DNA from: VRUE01 sp963753245
Lineage (GTDB): Bacteria; Actinomycetota; Thermoleophilia; Solirubrobacterales; 70-9
Reading direction: 5' to 3'
Assembly: GCA_963753245.1 (NCBI GenBank)
Contig: CAVWBK010000009.1
Location: forward strand, 1 to 64,000
Length of the DNA stretch: 64,000 nt
The translations under genes were made by a program, and so were the position numbers. This document shows positions 49,713-60,441 of the stretch, piece after piece. The notes below the pieces were generated by a model. The model did not search any database and was not told the DNA's origin. It saw only the letters and a program-made list of their open reading frames with translations. Position 1 is the first letter of the stretch. Every line of letters starts with the position of its first letter.

Positions 49713-51098
49713 ATGGCCGTCGCATCGAAACCGGACTCAGAGGTCGGTAGCAATCTGCAGGAGATGGCCTGCCGCCATCTCTGGATGCACTTCTCGCGGA
49801 TGGGCTCCTACGGGGGCGATAGCGAGATCCCGATCATCGTCAGCGGCGATGGCTGCTACGTCTATGACGAGCACGGCAAGCGCTATCTCGATGGGCTCTC
49901 GGCGCTCTTTTGCGTCAACGCCGGTCACGGGCGCAGCGAGCTCGGCGAGGCCGCCGCCCGCCAGGTCGATGAGCTCGACTTCTACACGCTCTGGAGCTAC
50001 GCGCACCCGCGCGCGATCGAGTTGGCGGCGCGGATCGCCTCGTTGGCCCCCGGCGAACTCAACCGCGTCTTCTTCACCTCGGGCGGCTCGGAGGCGGTCG
50101 AGTCGGCGCTAAAGCTCGCCCGCAACTACCACCGGGCGCTGGGCAAAGGCCAGAAGTTCAAGGTGATCGCCCGCGAGATCGCCTACCACGGCACCTCGCT
50201 CGGCGCCCTCTCGGCGACCGGCATCACCGAGCTGCGGGCGCAGTTTGAGCCGCTCGCTCCCGGCGCCTGCCACGTGGCCAACACCAACGTCTACCGCTGG
50301 CCAGCCGAGCGCGAGCCGACCTGGGCGGCCGACGCGATCGAGGAGCGGATCATCTTCGAGGGCCCCGAGACCGTCGCCGCGGTGATCCTCGAGCCGGTCC
50401 AAAACGCGGGCGGCTGCTTCGTCCCGCCGGAGGGCTACTTCCAGCAGGTGCGCGAAATCTGCGATCGCCACGACGTCCTGATGATCTCCGATGAGGTGAT
50501 CTGCGCGATGGGGCGCCTCGGCCACTACTTCGGCTGCCAGCGCTTCGAGTACCAGCCCGACATCATCACGATGGCGAAGGCGCTGACCTCCGCCTACGCG
50601 CCGATGGGGGCGCTGGTCGCCTCCGACCGGGTCGCCGAGCCCTTCATGGAGGGCAACGCCTCCTTTGCCCACGGCTTCACCTTCGCCGGGCATCCGGTCG
50701 CGGCGGCGATCGCGATGGCAAACCTCGACGTCTACGAGCGCGAGGACCTCTGCGGCCATGTGCTCGCCAAGGAGGGGGAGTTTCGCCAGATGCTCGAGAG
50801 CCTCGCCGATCTGCCGATCGTCGGTGACGTGCGCGGCGCCGGTTACTTCCAGGCGATCGAGCTGGTCAAGGACAAGGAGACCAAGGAGAGCTTCGAAGAT
50901 GAGGAGTCAGAGGAGCTGCTGCGCGGCTTCCTCTCCGGTGAGCTCTACCGCCGCGGTCTGATCTGCCGCGCCGATGACCGCGGCGACCCGGTGATCCAGC
51001 TGGCGCCGCCGCTGATCGCCGACTCCGAGCAGTTTGCCGAGATCCACGACGTGCTGCGCGAGGTGCTCAGCGAGGCCGGCAAGCGGATCCGAAGATAG
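49713..51098 (+). CDS. Class III PLP-dependent aminotransferase
   Basis: A 461-aa omega-aminotransferase. Motifs: FFTSGGSEAVESALKLAR, AYHGTSLGALSATG, LMISDEVICAMGRLG, and PLP Lys in TMAKALTSAYAPMG. Members move an amino group from beta-alanine, GABA, putrescine or similar amines to pyruvate or 2-oxoglutarate. It begins an operon with a PucR regulator, alanine dehydrogenase and aldehyde dehydrogenase. Pyruvate as acceptor giving alanine, which Ald then recycles, would make a neat cycle. Confidence 0.92.
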   Translation: MAVASKPDSEVGSNLQEMACRHLWMHFSRMGSYGGDSEIPIIVSGDGCYVYDEHGKRYLDGLSALFCVNAGHGRSELGEAAARQVDELDFYTLWSYAHPRAIELAARIASLAPGELNRVFFTSGGSEAVESALKLARNYHRALGKGQKFKVIAREIAYHGTSLGALSATGITELRAQFEPLAPGACHVANTNVYRWPAEREPTWAADAIEERIIFEGPETVAAVILEPVQNAGGCFVPPEGYFQQVREICDRHDVLMISDEVICAMGRLGHYFGCQRFEYQPDIITMAKALTSAYAPMGALVASDRVAEPFMEGNASFAHGFTFAGHPVAAAIAMANLDVYEREDLCGHVLAKEGEFRQMLESLADLPIVGDVRGAGYFQAIELVKDKETKESFEDEESEELLRGFLSGELYRRGLICRADDRGDPVIQLAPPLIADSEQFAEIHDVLREVLSEAGKRIRR

Positions 51099-51108
51099 GG
51101 CTGCGCGG

Positions 51109-52661
51109 ATGCTCACCGTTCAGAGTCTCCTCGACGAACTCGACCTGAGCCTGGTCGCCGGTGAGCCGGCCGCCGAGTCGCCGGTGCGCTGGGTCCATAT
51201 CTCCGAGCTCGAGGATCCGACCCCGTGGCTCTCCGGTGGCGAGTTGATCCTGACCACGGGGATCCCCTTCGCGACAGCGGCCAAGCAGCGCGCCTTCGTC
51301 CGCCGCCTCGCCGACCACAACCTCTCGGGCCTGGGCTTTGGCACCGGCTTCAGTCACGAGAAGCTGCCCAAGGCACTGCTCGAGGAGGCGACCAAGCGTG
51401 AGTTCCCGCTCTTTGAGGTCCCCTACTCGACCCCCTTCATCGCGATCACCGAGAAGGCCTTCGGGCGTCTGGTCAACGAGCAATACGAGGTCCTGCAGAG
51501 GGGAATCGCCGTCCAACGCAGACTCGAGCGACTGGTGCTCGAAGAGCGCGGACTCGAGGAGATCGTCGCGACGATCTCCTCGGCGGTCGGTGGCACGGTG
51601 GCGATCCTCGGCAGCCGCGGCGAGCGACTCGCCGGGCGCGGCTTTCGGCGCCAGCTCTCCGTCGAGGCGGTGAGTGCGATTCGCGAGGAAGCCCTCGCCC
51701 ACACCGGCGACGGTCACTCCTTCGTTCCCACCCATCCGGCGATCGCCGGCCGCGCCCTGGCCCACCCGGTGATCTCGCCCGGCGGCGGCCCGCCGCAGGC
51801 CTGGGTCGTGATCGTCAGAGACTCCGGTGGCCTCGGCGACTTCGAGCGCCTGATCCTGCAGCAGGCGGTGGCCGTCGTTGCCCTCGAGCTGATGCGCCGC
51901 CGCGTCGCCCGTGAGACCGAGCGTCGGCTCGCCGGCGATGTGCTCGCCGGCGCCCTCGGCGGGCGGCTCGAGCCCTCCGAGCTGCGCCGCCGCCTGGAGC
52001 CTTTTGGAATTGGCTCCGAGGCGGCGGTCCTGGTCTTCGCCCTCGACGATCCCGCCGCCGCGGAGGCGGCCCTGGAGCGGGCCCTCGCCGCCGACGCCTG
52101 TCCGGCCGTCGTTGCCCCGCACGCCAGCGGCTCCCACGAACTGCTCTGCGCGGTGATCGACGCCGCCGACCGTGACCCGATCGACGTTGCCGCCGAGGCA
52201 CGAAAGGCGCTGGTCAAAGAGCGCGGCGCGGTCCGCGCCGCGGCCAGCCGCCCGGCACCGCCCGAGCAGCTGCGGCGCTCCTTTCACGAGGCGCGCTGCG
52301 CCCTGGAGGCGACCGCATTTGACAACGGCAGCGCCCCCGAGGTCGCCTCCTGGCGTGATCTCGGCGCCTTCACCCTGCTGCTCTCGGTCCAAGACGATGA
52401 GGCCCTGAAGCTCTATTGCGACAGCGTCCTCGGGCCGATCGAGGCCGGCGACGAGGAGTACGGCGGCGAGTTGCTGCGTTCGCTGGAGGCCTTCATCGAG
52501 CAAAACGGCCAGTGGGAGCGCGCCGCACGCCAGGTCTACTGCCACCGCCACACCCTGCGCTACCGGATGCGAAAGGTCGAGGAGCTGACCGGGCGCGACC
52601 TCTCGCGTGCCCACGACCGGATCGAGTTCTGGTTGGCCCTGCGGGCGAGGGAGCTGGTCTG

Positions 52662-52662
<1 letters not shown>
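51109..52662 (+). CDS. PucR-family transcriptional regulator
   Basis: A 517-aa regulator. The N-terminal PucR domain (residues 1-130) has VRWVHISELEDPTPWLSGGELILTTG. A central GGDEF-like/coiled region follows. The C-terminal PucR HTH lies at about residues 455-515 (YCHRHTLRYRMRKVEELTGRDL). ATG 51109, 10 bp after the aminotransferase stop. PucR proteins activate amine, purine or GABA catabolism in Gram-positives, so it most likely controls this operon and the divergent permease. Its stop overlaps the ald ATG (TGATG). Confidence 0.92.
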
Positions 52663-53795
<1,133 letters not shown>

Positions 53796-53817
53796 GCACC
53801 CAACAGGAGGGAGCCCA

Positions 53818-55185
53818 GTGAGCACCTACGCGGTTGTCAACCCGGCCACCGGAGAGACGGTCAAGGAGTACCCGGAGATCTCCGACGAGCAGCTGCGCGC
53901 CGCCCTCGGGCGCGCCGCGGACGCCTCTCAAAGCTGGCCGGGCTCGGCCGCCGTCGCCGAGCGCGCGGCGCTGGTCGGCAGGGTCGGCGAGCTGCACTCC
54001 GAGCGCCGCCGCCAGCTCGCCGAGATCATTGTCGCCGAGATGGGCAAGCCGATCGAGCAGGCACTTGGCGAGCTCGACTTCGTGGCCGAAATCTATGCCT
54101 TCTACGCCGAGCGCGCCGAGGATCTGATGGCAGACGAGCCAATCGAGCTGCTCGGTGGCGAGGGCACGGCGGTGGTCCGCCGCAGCCCCTTCGGCGTCCT
54201 GCTCGGGATCATGCCCTGGAACTTCCCCTATTACCAGGTCGCCCGTTTCGCCGGTCCGAACCTGGTGATCGGCAACGCGATCCTGCTCAAGCATGCGCCG
54301 CAGTGCCCCGAATCGGCCGCGGCGATGCAGCAGATCTTCGATGACGCTGGCTTGCCCGAGGGCGTCTACCAGAACATCTATGCCACCAACGAGCAGATCG
54401 AGTGGGTGATCGCCGACCCGCGTCTGCACGGGGTCTCGGTCACCGGCTCCGAGCGGGCCGGCGCCGCCGTCGCCGAGATCGCCGGGCGCAACCTGAAGAA
54501 GGTGGTGCTCGAGCTCGGCGGCTCGGACCCCTTCATCCTGCTCGGTAGCGGCGATCTCGACGCCGCTGCCCAGCAGGCCGCCGAAGCGCGGCTTGACAAC
54601 ACCGGCCAGTCCTGCAACGCCGCCAAGCGCTTCATCGTCGCCGAGGAGCTCTATGACGAGTTCCTCGAGCGCTTCCGCGAGAAGCTGGCCGCCGCCAAGC
54701 CCGGCGACCCCAGTGCCGAGGACACCGCGATCGGGCCGCTCTCCTCGCAGGCCGCGGCCGACCGGCTCGAGGATCAGGTCAAGCGCGCGGTCGAGAACGG
54801 CGCCGAGGTCCTGCTCGGCGGAAAGCGCGAGGGCAACTACTTCGAGCCGACGATCCTGACCGGGATCGAGCCCGGCGATCAGGCCTCCCAGGAAGAGTTC
54901 TTCGGCCCGGTCGCGCAGGTCTACCGGGTTGCCTCTGAGGAGGAGGCTGTCGCTCTGGCCAACCAGACACCGTTCGGCCTCGGCTCCTACCTGATGAGCA
55001 CCGATCCCGAGCAGGCCGAGCGGGTCGCCGATGCGATCGAAGCCGGGATGGTCTACGTCAACCTGGTCGGGGCCGACAGCCCGGAGCTTCCCTTCGGCGG
55101 CTTCAAGCGCTCGGGCTTTGGTCGCGAGCTCGGCCGCTACGGCGCCGATGAGTTCGTCAACAAGAAGCTGATCCGCAGCGCCTGA
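53818..55185 (+). CDS. Aldehyde dehydrogenase, succinate-semialdehyde dehydrogenase-like
   Basis: A 455-aa NAD(P)-dependent aldehyde dehydrogenase. Cofactor region MPWNFPYYQ, catalytic Glu in LELGGSDPF, nucleophile Cys in NTGQSCNAAKR, and the closing PFGGFKRSGFGRE. The short form and motifs resemble GabD1-type succinate-semialdehyde dehydrogenases. GTG 53818 follows GGAGG. As last gene of the operon it would oxidise the semialdehyde produced by the aminotransferase or amine oxidase. Exact aldehyde is inferred. Confidence 0.92.
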   Translation: MSTYAVVNPATGETVKEYPEISDEQLRAALGRAADASQSWPGSAAVAERAALVGRVGELHSERRRQLAEIIVAEMGKPIEQALGELDFVAEIYAFYAERAEDLMADEPIELLGGEGTAVVRRSPFGVLLGIMPWNFPYYQVARFAGPNLVIGNAILLKHAPQCPESAAAMQQIFDDAGLPEGVYQNIYATNEQIEWVIADPRLHGVSVTGSERAGAAVAEIAGRNLKKVVLELGGSDPFILLGSGDLDAAAQQAAEARLDNTGQSCNAAKRFIVAEELYDEFLERFREKLAAAKPGDPSAEDTAIGPLSSQAAADRLEDQVKRAVENGAEVLLGGKREGNYFEPTILTGIEPGDQASQEEFFGPVAQVYRVASEEEAVALANQTPFGLGSYLMSTDPEQAERVADAIEAGMVYVNLVGADSPELPFGGFKRSGFGRELGRYGADEFVNKKLIRSA

Positions 55186-55224
55186 GCGCACCCTTTGTCC
55201 GCCGCGGGTCTCTACGCTCCACAA

Positions 55225-56970
55225 GTGAAGAGTCGAGCTAGGGGCATGGGCGCCGCGATCGCGCTGCTCACGGTCGCGTTTGCGTCGATCGGCGCCGGGC
55301 CGACCGGGGCGCCCGAAATCAAGGAACCGCGCTGCCACGGACGCCGGCCGACGATCATCGGCACCGATGGCAACGACGTGTTGCGCGGGACGCCGGGCCG
55401 CGACGTGATCTGGGGCGGGCCCGGCGATGATGAAATCTTCGGCAGCCTGGGTAACGATCTGATCTGCGGCGGCGCCGGCGAGGATCTGATCCATGGTGGC
55501 CGGGGCGATGACTACCTCGATGGCGGTCCCGGCACCGACCGCGTGATGGGGGATCTCGGTGATGACACGGTGCTCGGTGGCCCCGGGGACTACGACGAGG
55601 TTGCTGGGGGTCTCGGCATCGACACCCTGAGCGGCGGTCCCGGAAACTACGACCTCGTCCACGGCGACTACGGCTATGACCGCATGGACGGTGGTGCCGG
55701 GATCGGTGACATCGCCTCCTTCGCCACCGACGTCGGTGCCGGCAAGGATGGCGGTGTGCGGGTCTCCCTGCCCGAACACCGGGCCCGCGGCGATGGCCAC
55801 GACCGCCTCTACCGCTTCGAGAGCATCGAAGGCTCGGCCTTTGATGACACCCTGATCGGCGACAAGAACTCCAACGTGATCGACGGCGGCCCCGGCGATG
55901 ACACGATCATCGGTGGCGGTGGCCATGACGAAATAAACGGCGGCCAGGGTAGCGACGCCTGCAAAGGAGCGAAGGGCAGGACCGTCTCCTGCGGCAAGGA
56001 AAAACCGCTCAAGGCCTCTGCCTACGCTGAATTCGACGCCACCGGCGGGGGTGGCGGCGGCGTCCAGGTGATCGGCCTCGGCGGGACCGATGACTTCACC
56101 CTGCGCTTTGAAGCGAGCGCTGACGCGCTCGGGATCGGCGCCAAAAAAGGGATTGCGATCGGCCCCGGGTGTGTGCGGATCGGGCCCGACCAGGTCTCCT
56201 GTCCGTTCGGCGGCCCGGCGCGCTGGCTGACCGCCGACCTCGGACCCGGCAACGATCGGCTCACGGTGAAAGGCTCACTCGCCGCGATCGCCAACGTTCG
56301 CCTCGCGGGCGGATTGGGCAACGATGTGATCAGGGGCGGCTCAGAGGACGACCTGATCGAGGCCGGCTTTGGCAGCGACCGCCTCTACGGGGGCGGCGGG
56401 TCCGATGGCCTGATCGGCAGCATTCCCGGGCCGACCTTCCTCTACGGGGGCAAGGACGGGGACCTGCTCGCCGCCGGCGGCGGTTGCGCCGGGGGCGCCC
56501 TGGTCGGCGGCCCGGGCCGAGATGATGCCTCCTTCGCCGAGACCCAGGCCCACCCGGGTCTGCTGCACGTCTCCTTCCCGCTGCACAAAGCCTGGATCGA
56601 CGCGATACCCAACTGCCGCCCGGTGCGCCTCTCGAGCTCCGATGAGGACATGGAGGGTTCCTTTGACAACGACGTGCTGGTCGGCAACGGTCGCGCCAAC
56701 AGCATCCTCGGCCAGCCCGGGGTCGACCGAATCTACGGCGGTGGAGGCGCCGACACGATCGACGCTCGCGACGGCGTGCGCGACGAAGTGATCCAGTGCT
56801 CGCCCAACCCCCCGACCGTGCACGCACCGCCGATTCGTGGGCGCCAGGGACGCAGTGGCCACGCCTTTATCGACCCCTTCGATCCACACCCACTCGGCTG
56901 TGCGGAAGTCAGCGTCGGGCAGCCCGTGGCGGGGCTGGGCAAGACCGGCGAACACAAGCCCAGTCAATAG
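55225..56970 (+). CDS. Secreted RTX-like calcium-binding repeat protein
   Basis: A 581-aa exported protein. GTG 55225 gives a signal peptide (MKSRARGMGAAIALLTVAFASIGA); TTG 55195 would add ten residues. Two blocks of hemolysin-type nonapeptide repeats (GGxGxDxL, for example GGPGDDEIFG and GGRGDDYLDG) lie at about 45-260 and 360-560. They should form calcium-filled beta-rolls. No toxin domain or type I secretion signal is evident, and the N-terminal signal implies Sec export. Several Cys pairs occur. Probably a surface or matrix protein. Confidence 0.85.
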   Translation: MKSRARGMGAAIALLTVAFASIGAGPTGAPEIKEPRCHGRRPTIIGTDGNDVLRGTPGRDVIWGGPGDDEIFGSLGNDLICGGAGEDLIHGGRGDDYLDGGPGTDRVMGDLGDDTVLGGPGDYDEVAGGLGIDTLSGGPGNYDLVHGDYGYDRMDGGAGIGDIASFATDVGAGKDGGVRVSLPEHRARGDGHDRLYRFESIEGSAFDDTLIGDKNSNVIDGGPGDDTIIGGGGHDEINGGQGSDACKGAKGRTVSCGKEKPLKASAYAEFDATGGGGGGVQVIGLGGTDDFTLRFEASADALGIGAKKGIAIGPGCVRIGPDQVSCPFGGPARWLTADLGPGNDRLTVKGSLAAIANVRLAGGLGNDVIRGGSEDDLIEAGFGSDRLYGGGGSDGLIGSIPGPTFLYGGKDGDLLAAGGGCAGGALVGGPGRDDASFAETQAHPGLLHVSFPLHKAWIDAIPNCRPVRLSSSDEDMEGSFDNDVLVGNGRANSILGQPGVDRIYGGGGADTIDARDGVRDEVIQCSPNPPTVHAPPIRGRQGRSGHAFIDPFDPHPLGCAEVSVGQPVAGLGKTGEHKPSQ

Positions 56971-56979
56971 GCTTTAGCG

Positions 56980-57165
56980 ATGAAGCCAAGCGCCAGCGCG
57001 GCGGAGGCCGCGGCGATCGCCGCGGCCCTGCAGCGATTTGCAGCCGAGACCGCCGCGCCGCCGGTGGGCGGCGGGCAGAGGGTCTCACCGTGGACACGCG
57101 CGGCTCTGCTTGAGGGCGTTAGTGCCAAGGCAACGATTCAGGACCTGGAAGGTGGTACGCGATGA
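56980..57165 (+). CDS. Small protein, acyl-CoA carboxylase epsilon-like
   Basis: A 61-aa protein with an Ala-rich first helix (SASAAEAAAIAAALQRFAAE) and a VSPWTRAALLEGV segment. The layout, with an EAAAIAAAL helix, short linker and W-x-x-A-A-L, recalls epsilon subunits of actinobacterial acyl-CoA carboxylases, but the match is weak and no carboxylase gene is nearby. Its stop overlaps the dodecin ATG, so it is probably translated. Confidence 0.5.
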   Translation: MKPSASAAEAAAIAAALQRFAAETAAPPVGGGQRVSPWTRAALLEGVSAKATIQDLEGGTR

Positions 57166-57371
57166 CCGTGGTGAAAATCATCGAGCTGGTTGGCAGCTCC
57201 AAGACATCGACCGATGACGCCGCAAAACAGGCGCTCTCCCAGGCGCAGGGGACGCTGCGAAACATCCGCGCCGTCGACATCGTCTCGACCGGGATCCGCG
57301 GCGAGAACCTCGACGAGTACCGCGCCCATGTGCGGGTCGCCTTCCTGATCGAGGGGACCGAGGTTGACTGA
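57162..57371 (+). CDS. Dodecin
   Basis: A 69-aa flavin-storing protein that forms a hollow dodecamer. It matches the family throughout: MTVVKIIELVGSSKTSTDDA, TLRNIRAVDIVSTG and the strand VRVAFLIEG. Actinobacterial dodecins usually bind FMN or CoA. It lies at the start of a run leading to sulfite reductase, a siroheme/flavin-linked pathway, and overlaps both neighbours, indicating tight co-translation. Confidence 0.92.
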   Translation: MTVVKIIELVGSSKTSTDDAAKQALSQAQGTLRNIRAVDIVSTGIRGENLDEYRAHVRVAFLIEGTEVD

Positions 57372-57759
57372 GGACACCGCGAGCAGCAACGAGATCTCCC
57401 GGGAGGAGGCCCAGGCGCTGATCGAGGACGGCGCCCAGCTCGTCGATGTGCGGGTCGGCCACGAGTGGGACGCCGCCCACATCCCCGGTGCCACCCATCT
57501 GCCGCTCGAGCAGCTGCCCGAGCGGATCGCTGAGCTCGACCGCGAGCGCCCGGTGATCCTCTACTGCCGTGGCGGTACCCGCTCCTCGATGGCGACCGAG
57601 GCGCTCAGCGACGCCGGCCTCAATGCGGTCAAGCTCAGCGAGGGCATCGTCGGCTGGTCGCAGGCCGGCCTGCGACTCGATCCCGAGGACGGCTACGTCG
57701 CCGAGTCGGGCGAAGCTGCATCGATTCTGGAGGCGAGAAAAAGGGCCCAGCGCGCCTGA
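57364..57759 (+). CDS. Rhodanese-like sulfurtransferase
   Basis: A 131-aa single-domain rhodanese that carries persulfide sulfur on its active-site Cys (YCRGGTRSSMA). The GHEWDAAHIPGATHLPL segment is typical. TTG 57364 overlaps the dodecin stop and has GAGG upstream. Placement before the sulfate-assimilation genes suggests a role in sulfur handling. Confidence 0.92.
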   Translation: MTEDTASSNEISREEAQALIEDGAQLVDVRVGHEWDAAHIPGATHLPLEQLPERIAELDRERPVILYCRGGTRSSMATEALSDAGLNAVKLSEGIVGWSQAGLRLDPEDGYVAESGEAASILEARKRAQRA

Positions 57760-57808
57760 TCGGGGTTAAATACCCTAATTCCTGTCAGGTTTTGCTATTT
57801 TCAATCTC

Positions 57809-59644
57809 GTGGAGGTCGTGGTCGATCAGGACAAGCAGCAGCGCGGCAAGGGCCGAACCGGCACTCTGGAGAACCCCGAGAGCTATGAGAACGTCCCCGG
57901 CAGCGTGATCCCGATCATCGAGCGCGAGTTCGATGATTTCGACAATGAAGCCGAGAAGTTCCTCTCCGGCGAGCTCGAGGAGAACCAGTTCATCGGCTTT
58001 CGCCTCAAACAGGGCGTCTACGGGCAGCGCCAGCCCGACGTGCAGATGGTCCGCGTCAAGCTTCCCTACGGCGGCGTCACGCCGCAGCAGATGGAGGCCT
58101 TCGCCAGCGTGGTCGAGAAGTACGCGCCGCTCAACAAGGGCCACATCACGACCCGGCAGAACATCCAGATCCACCATGTGCCGTTGCGCGACATGGAGGC
58201 CCTGCTGCGCGAGATCGCGCAGGCCGACCTCTCCTCGCGCGAGGGTTGCGGCAACACGGTGCGCAACGTGACCGGTGACCCCTGGGCAGGTGTCGCTAGC
58301 GATGAGATCTTCGACCCGACCCCCCACGCCCACGCCTACGTCCGCTATTTCGTCCGTCACCCGACGACCCAGCTGATGCCGCGCAAGATCAAGACCGCCT
58401 TCAGCGGCTCCGATGAGGACCGGGCGATCACCGGCATCCACGACATCGCCTTCCTCAGCCGCGAGCGCGAAGGTGTCAAGGGTTTTGAGGTCCGGGTTGG
58501 CGGTGGCACCTCGATCATGGCCCGGGTCGCCCCGACCCTCTATGAGTTCGTCGAGGCCGACAACGGCGACTACCTCAAGATTGCCGAGGCCGTGCTGCGG
58601 ATCTTCGACCGCCAGGAGTGGCTGCGCGCCAACCGCGCCCGCGCCCGAATCAAGGTCCTGATCGACAAGATCGGCATCGATGCCTTCCGCGAGCTCGTCG
58701 ATGAGGAGCTCGAGGGCGACTGGGTGACCGAGCGCGACTTCGACCTTGAGCGCCTGCGCTTTGACGATGACGAGCAGGCCAATGCGCCCGCGCCACCGGC
58801 GCGGGCCGCCTCGCCCAACGGCGATCGCAGCGAGTTCGAGCGCTACGTCGAGGGCAACGTCAGGGCCCAGCGCCAGGAGGGCTTCGCGAGCGTCGAGGTG
58901 AAGATCACCCGCGGCGATCTGAGCCCCGAGCAATTCCGCGGCCTGGCGGCGATCATGCGTGAGCACACGGGCGGTTACGCGCGCAGCACGGTGCAGCAGA
59001 ACCTGGTCTTGCGCTGGGTTCGCGAGGAGTCCCTCTATGACGTCTGGCAGCGCCTGGTCGAGCTTGGCCTGGGCGAGGCCGGTGCCCGGGAGATCACCGA
59101 TGTGGTCAGCTGCCCAGGCACCGACAGCTGCAAACTTGGCATCACCAGCTCGATGGGCCTGAATCGAGCGATCAAAGAGCGTGTTGAAGCGATGGGGATC
59201 TCCGATCCGATGACCAAACAGATCCACATCAAGATGAGCGGCTGCCCCAACGGGTGCAGCCAGCACCACATCGCCAATATCGGCTTCTACGGCGCCTCGC
59301 TGAAGGTCGGCGGCCGCCAGATGCCCGCCTACATCCCCCACATCGGCGGCAACTATGAGGGCGGCGAGGTGGTCTTCGGCACGCGGCTCAAAGCGCGACT
59401 GCCGGCCAAACGCGTGCCCGCCGCGGTCGAGCGCTGGATCCGAATCTATGAGGCCGAGCGCCGCGATTCCGGCGAGCAGTTCAACGCCTTCGCCGAGCGG
59501 GTCGGCGCCGAGCGCTTCGAAGCCGAGATCAAGGACCTCACCCTTCCGGCTGAGTTCAGCCTCGAGACCATGCAACAGTTCATCGATTGGAACCGCTCCA
59601 GCCCATACAAGGTCGAGCGCGGGGAGGGGGAGTGCGCGATATGA
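57809..59644 (+). CDS. Ferredoxin-dependent sulfite/nitrite reductase (siroheme, 4Fe-4S)
   Basis: A 611-aa reductase, here most likely converting sulfite to sulfide. Two ferredoxin-like half-domains lie before each siroheme/4Fe-4S region. The cluster Cys residues appear as CPGTDSC and SGCPNGCSQHH. Siroheme contacts include TTRQNIQIHHV, NTVRNVTG and STVQQNLVLRW. GTG 57809. Its neighbours (CysH, Sat, CysC) decide for sulfite over nitrite. The upstream 49 bp (57760-57808) is AT-rich and should hold the promoter of the sulfate operon. The stop overlaps cysH by ATGA. Confidence 0.93.
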   Translation: MEVVVDQDKQQRGKGRTGTLENPESYENVPGSVIPIIEREFDDFDNEAEKFLSGELEENQFIGFRLKQGVYGQRQPDVQMVRVKLPYGGVTPQQMEAFASVVEKYAPLNKGHITTRQNIQIHHVPLRDMEALLREIAQADLSSREGCGNTVRNVTGDPWAGVASDEIFDPTPHAHAYVRYFVRHPTTQLMPRKIKTAFSGSDEDRAITGIHDIAFLSREREGVKGFEVRVGGGTSIMARVAPTLYEFVEADNGDYLKIAEAVLRIFDRQEWLRANRARARIKVLIDKIGIDAFRELVDEELEGDWVTERDFDLERLRFDDDEQANAPAPPARAASPNGDRSEFERYVEGNVRAQRQEGFASVEVKITRGDLSPEQFRGLAAIMREHTGGYARSTVQQNLVLRWVREESLYDVWQRLVELGLGEAGAREITDVVSCPGTDSCKLGITSSMGLNRAIKERVEAMGISDPMTKQIHIKMSGCPNGCSQHHIANIGFYGASLKVGGRQMPAYIPHIGGNYEGGEVVFGTRLKARLPAKRVPAAVERWIRIYEAERRDSGEQFNAFAERVGAERFEAEIKDLTLPAEFSLETMQQFIDWNRSSPYKVERGEGECAI

Positions 59645-60363
59645 GCCCGGCGACCGCACTGGGTGTGCCCGCGCTCTCGATTCCGACCACCGAGGAGTGG
59701 GCCACCGGCGTGGCGGAGGAACTCGAGGAGCGCTCCGCGCCGGAGACGATCGAGTGGATGTTCGAGACCTTCGGCGAGCGCCACTACATCGCCTGCTCGT
59801 TTCAGAAAACGAGCTCGGTGACCGCCCACATGGCGAGCCAGATCAACCCCGAGGCGCGCTTCTTTTACCTCGATACCGACGTCCTCTTTCCCGAGACCTA
59901 TGAGACGCGCGACAAGCTCGCCGAGCATTTGGGGATCAATTTCGATCGTTTCCACAACCTCTCCCTGGAGGAGCAGGCCGAGCGCCATGGCGAGGAGCTT
60001 TGGAACAGCGACCCTGACTTCTGCTGCGGCCTGCGCAAGGTCGAGCCGATGCGCCGGGCGCTGTCTTCCGTAGACTGCTGGCTCGCTGGCGTTCGCCGTG
60101 GAGACTCCAGTACCCGGTCAAAGACCCCGAAGTTCGGCTGGGACAAGAAGTTCAACCTCTGGAAGCTGAACCCGCTGGCGGACTGGTCTGAGCGCGACGT
60201 TTGGAACTACATCCGTGAGCACCACCTCCCGTACAACCCCCTCCATGATCACGGCTACCCGTCGATCGGCTGCACGCATTGCACCAAGCCGGTTGGCCCG
60301 GGCGCTTCGCCCCGCGACGGGCGTTGGGCGGGACTCTCCAAGACCGAGTGCGGGATCAACTGA
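59641..60363 (+). CDS. cysH: Adenylyl-sulfate (APS) reductase, CysH family
   Basis: A 240-aa reductase producing sulfite from activated sulfate. The double Cys pairs that bind a 4Fe-4S cluster are present (CCGLRK and CTHC), marking the APS-reducing, bacterial/plant-type rather than PAPS-only enzyme. The catalytic Cys is in the C-terminal TECGIN. The PP-loop-like start (FQKTSSVTAHMAS) is slightly atypical for SGGxDS. ATG 59641 overlaps the sulfite reductase stop. Thioredoxin would be the electron donor. Confidence 0.94.
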   Translation: MSPATALGVPALSIPTTEEWATGVAEELEERSAPETIEWMFETFGERHYIACSFQKTSSVTAHMASQINPEARFFYLDTDVLFPETYETRDKLAEHLGINFDRFHNLSLEEQAERHGEELWNSDPDFCCGLRKVEPMRRALSSVDCWLAGVRRGDSSTRSKTPKFGWDKKFNLWKLNPLADWSERDVWNYIREHHLPYNPLHDHGYPSIGCTHCTKPVGPGASPRDGRWAGLSKTECGIN

Positions 60364-60441
60364 ACAGACCGGGCACCCCGCGCGCCCCTGATTCTCATTT
60401 CCTGATTCCCTTTCCCCGACCCGATTGGTGAGATTCCCCCG

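Noticed and set aside
57785..59659. 624-residue minus-strand open frame opposite sulfite reductase
   Set aside because: Shadow frame; siroheme and Fe-S motifs support the plus strand.
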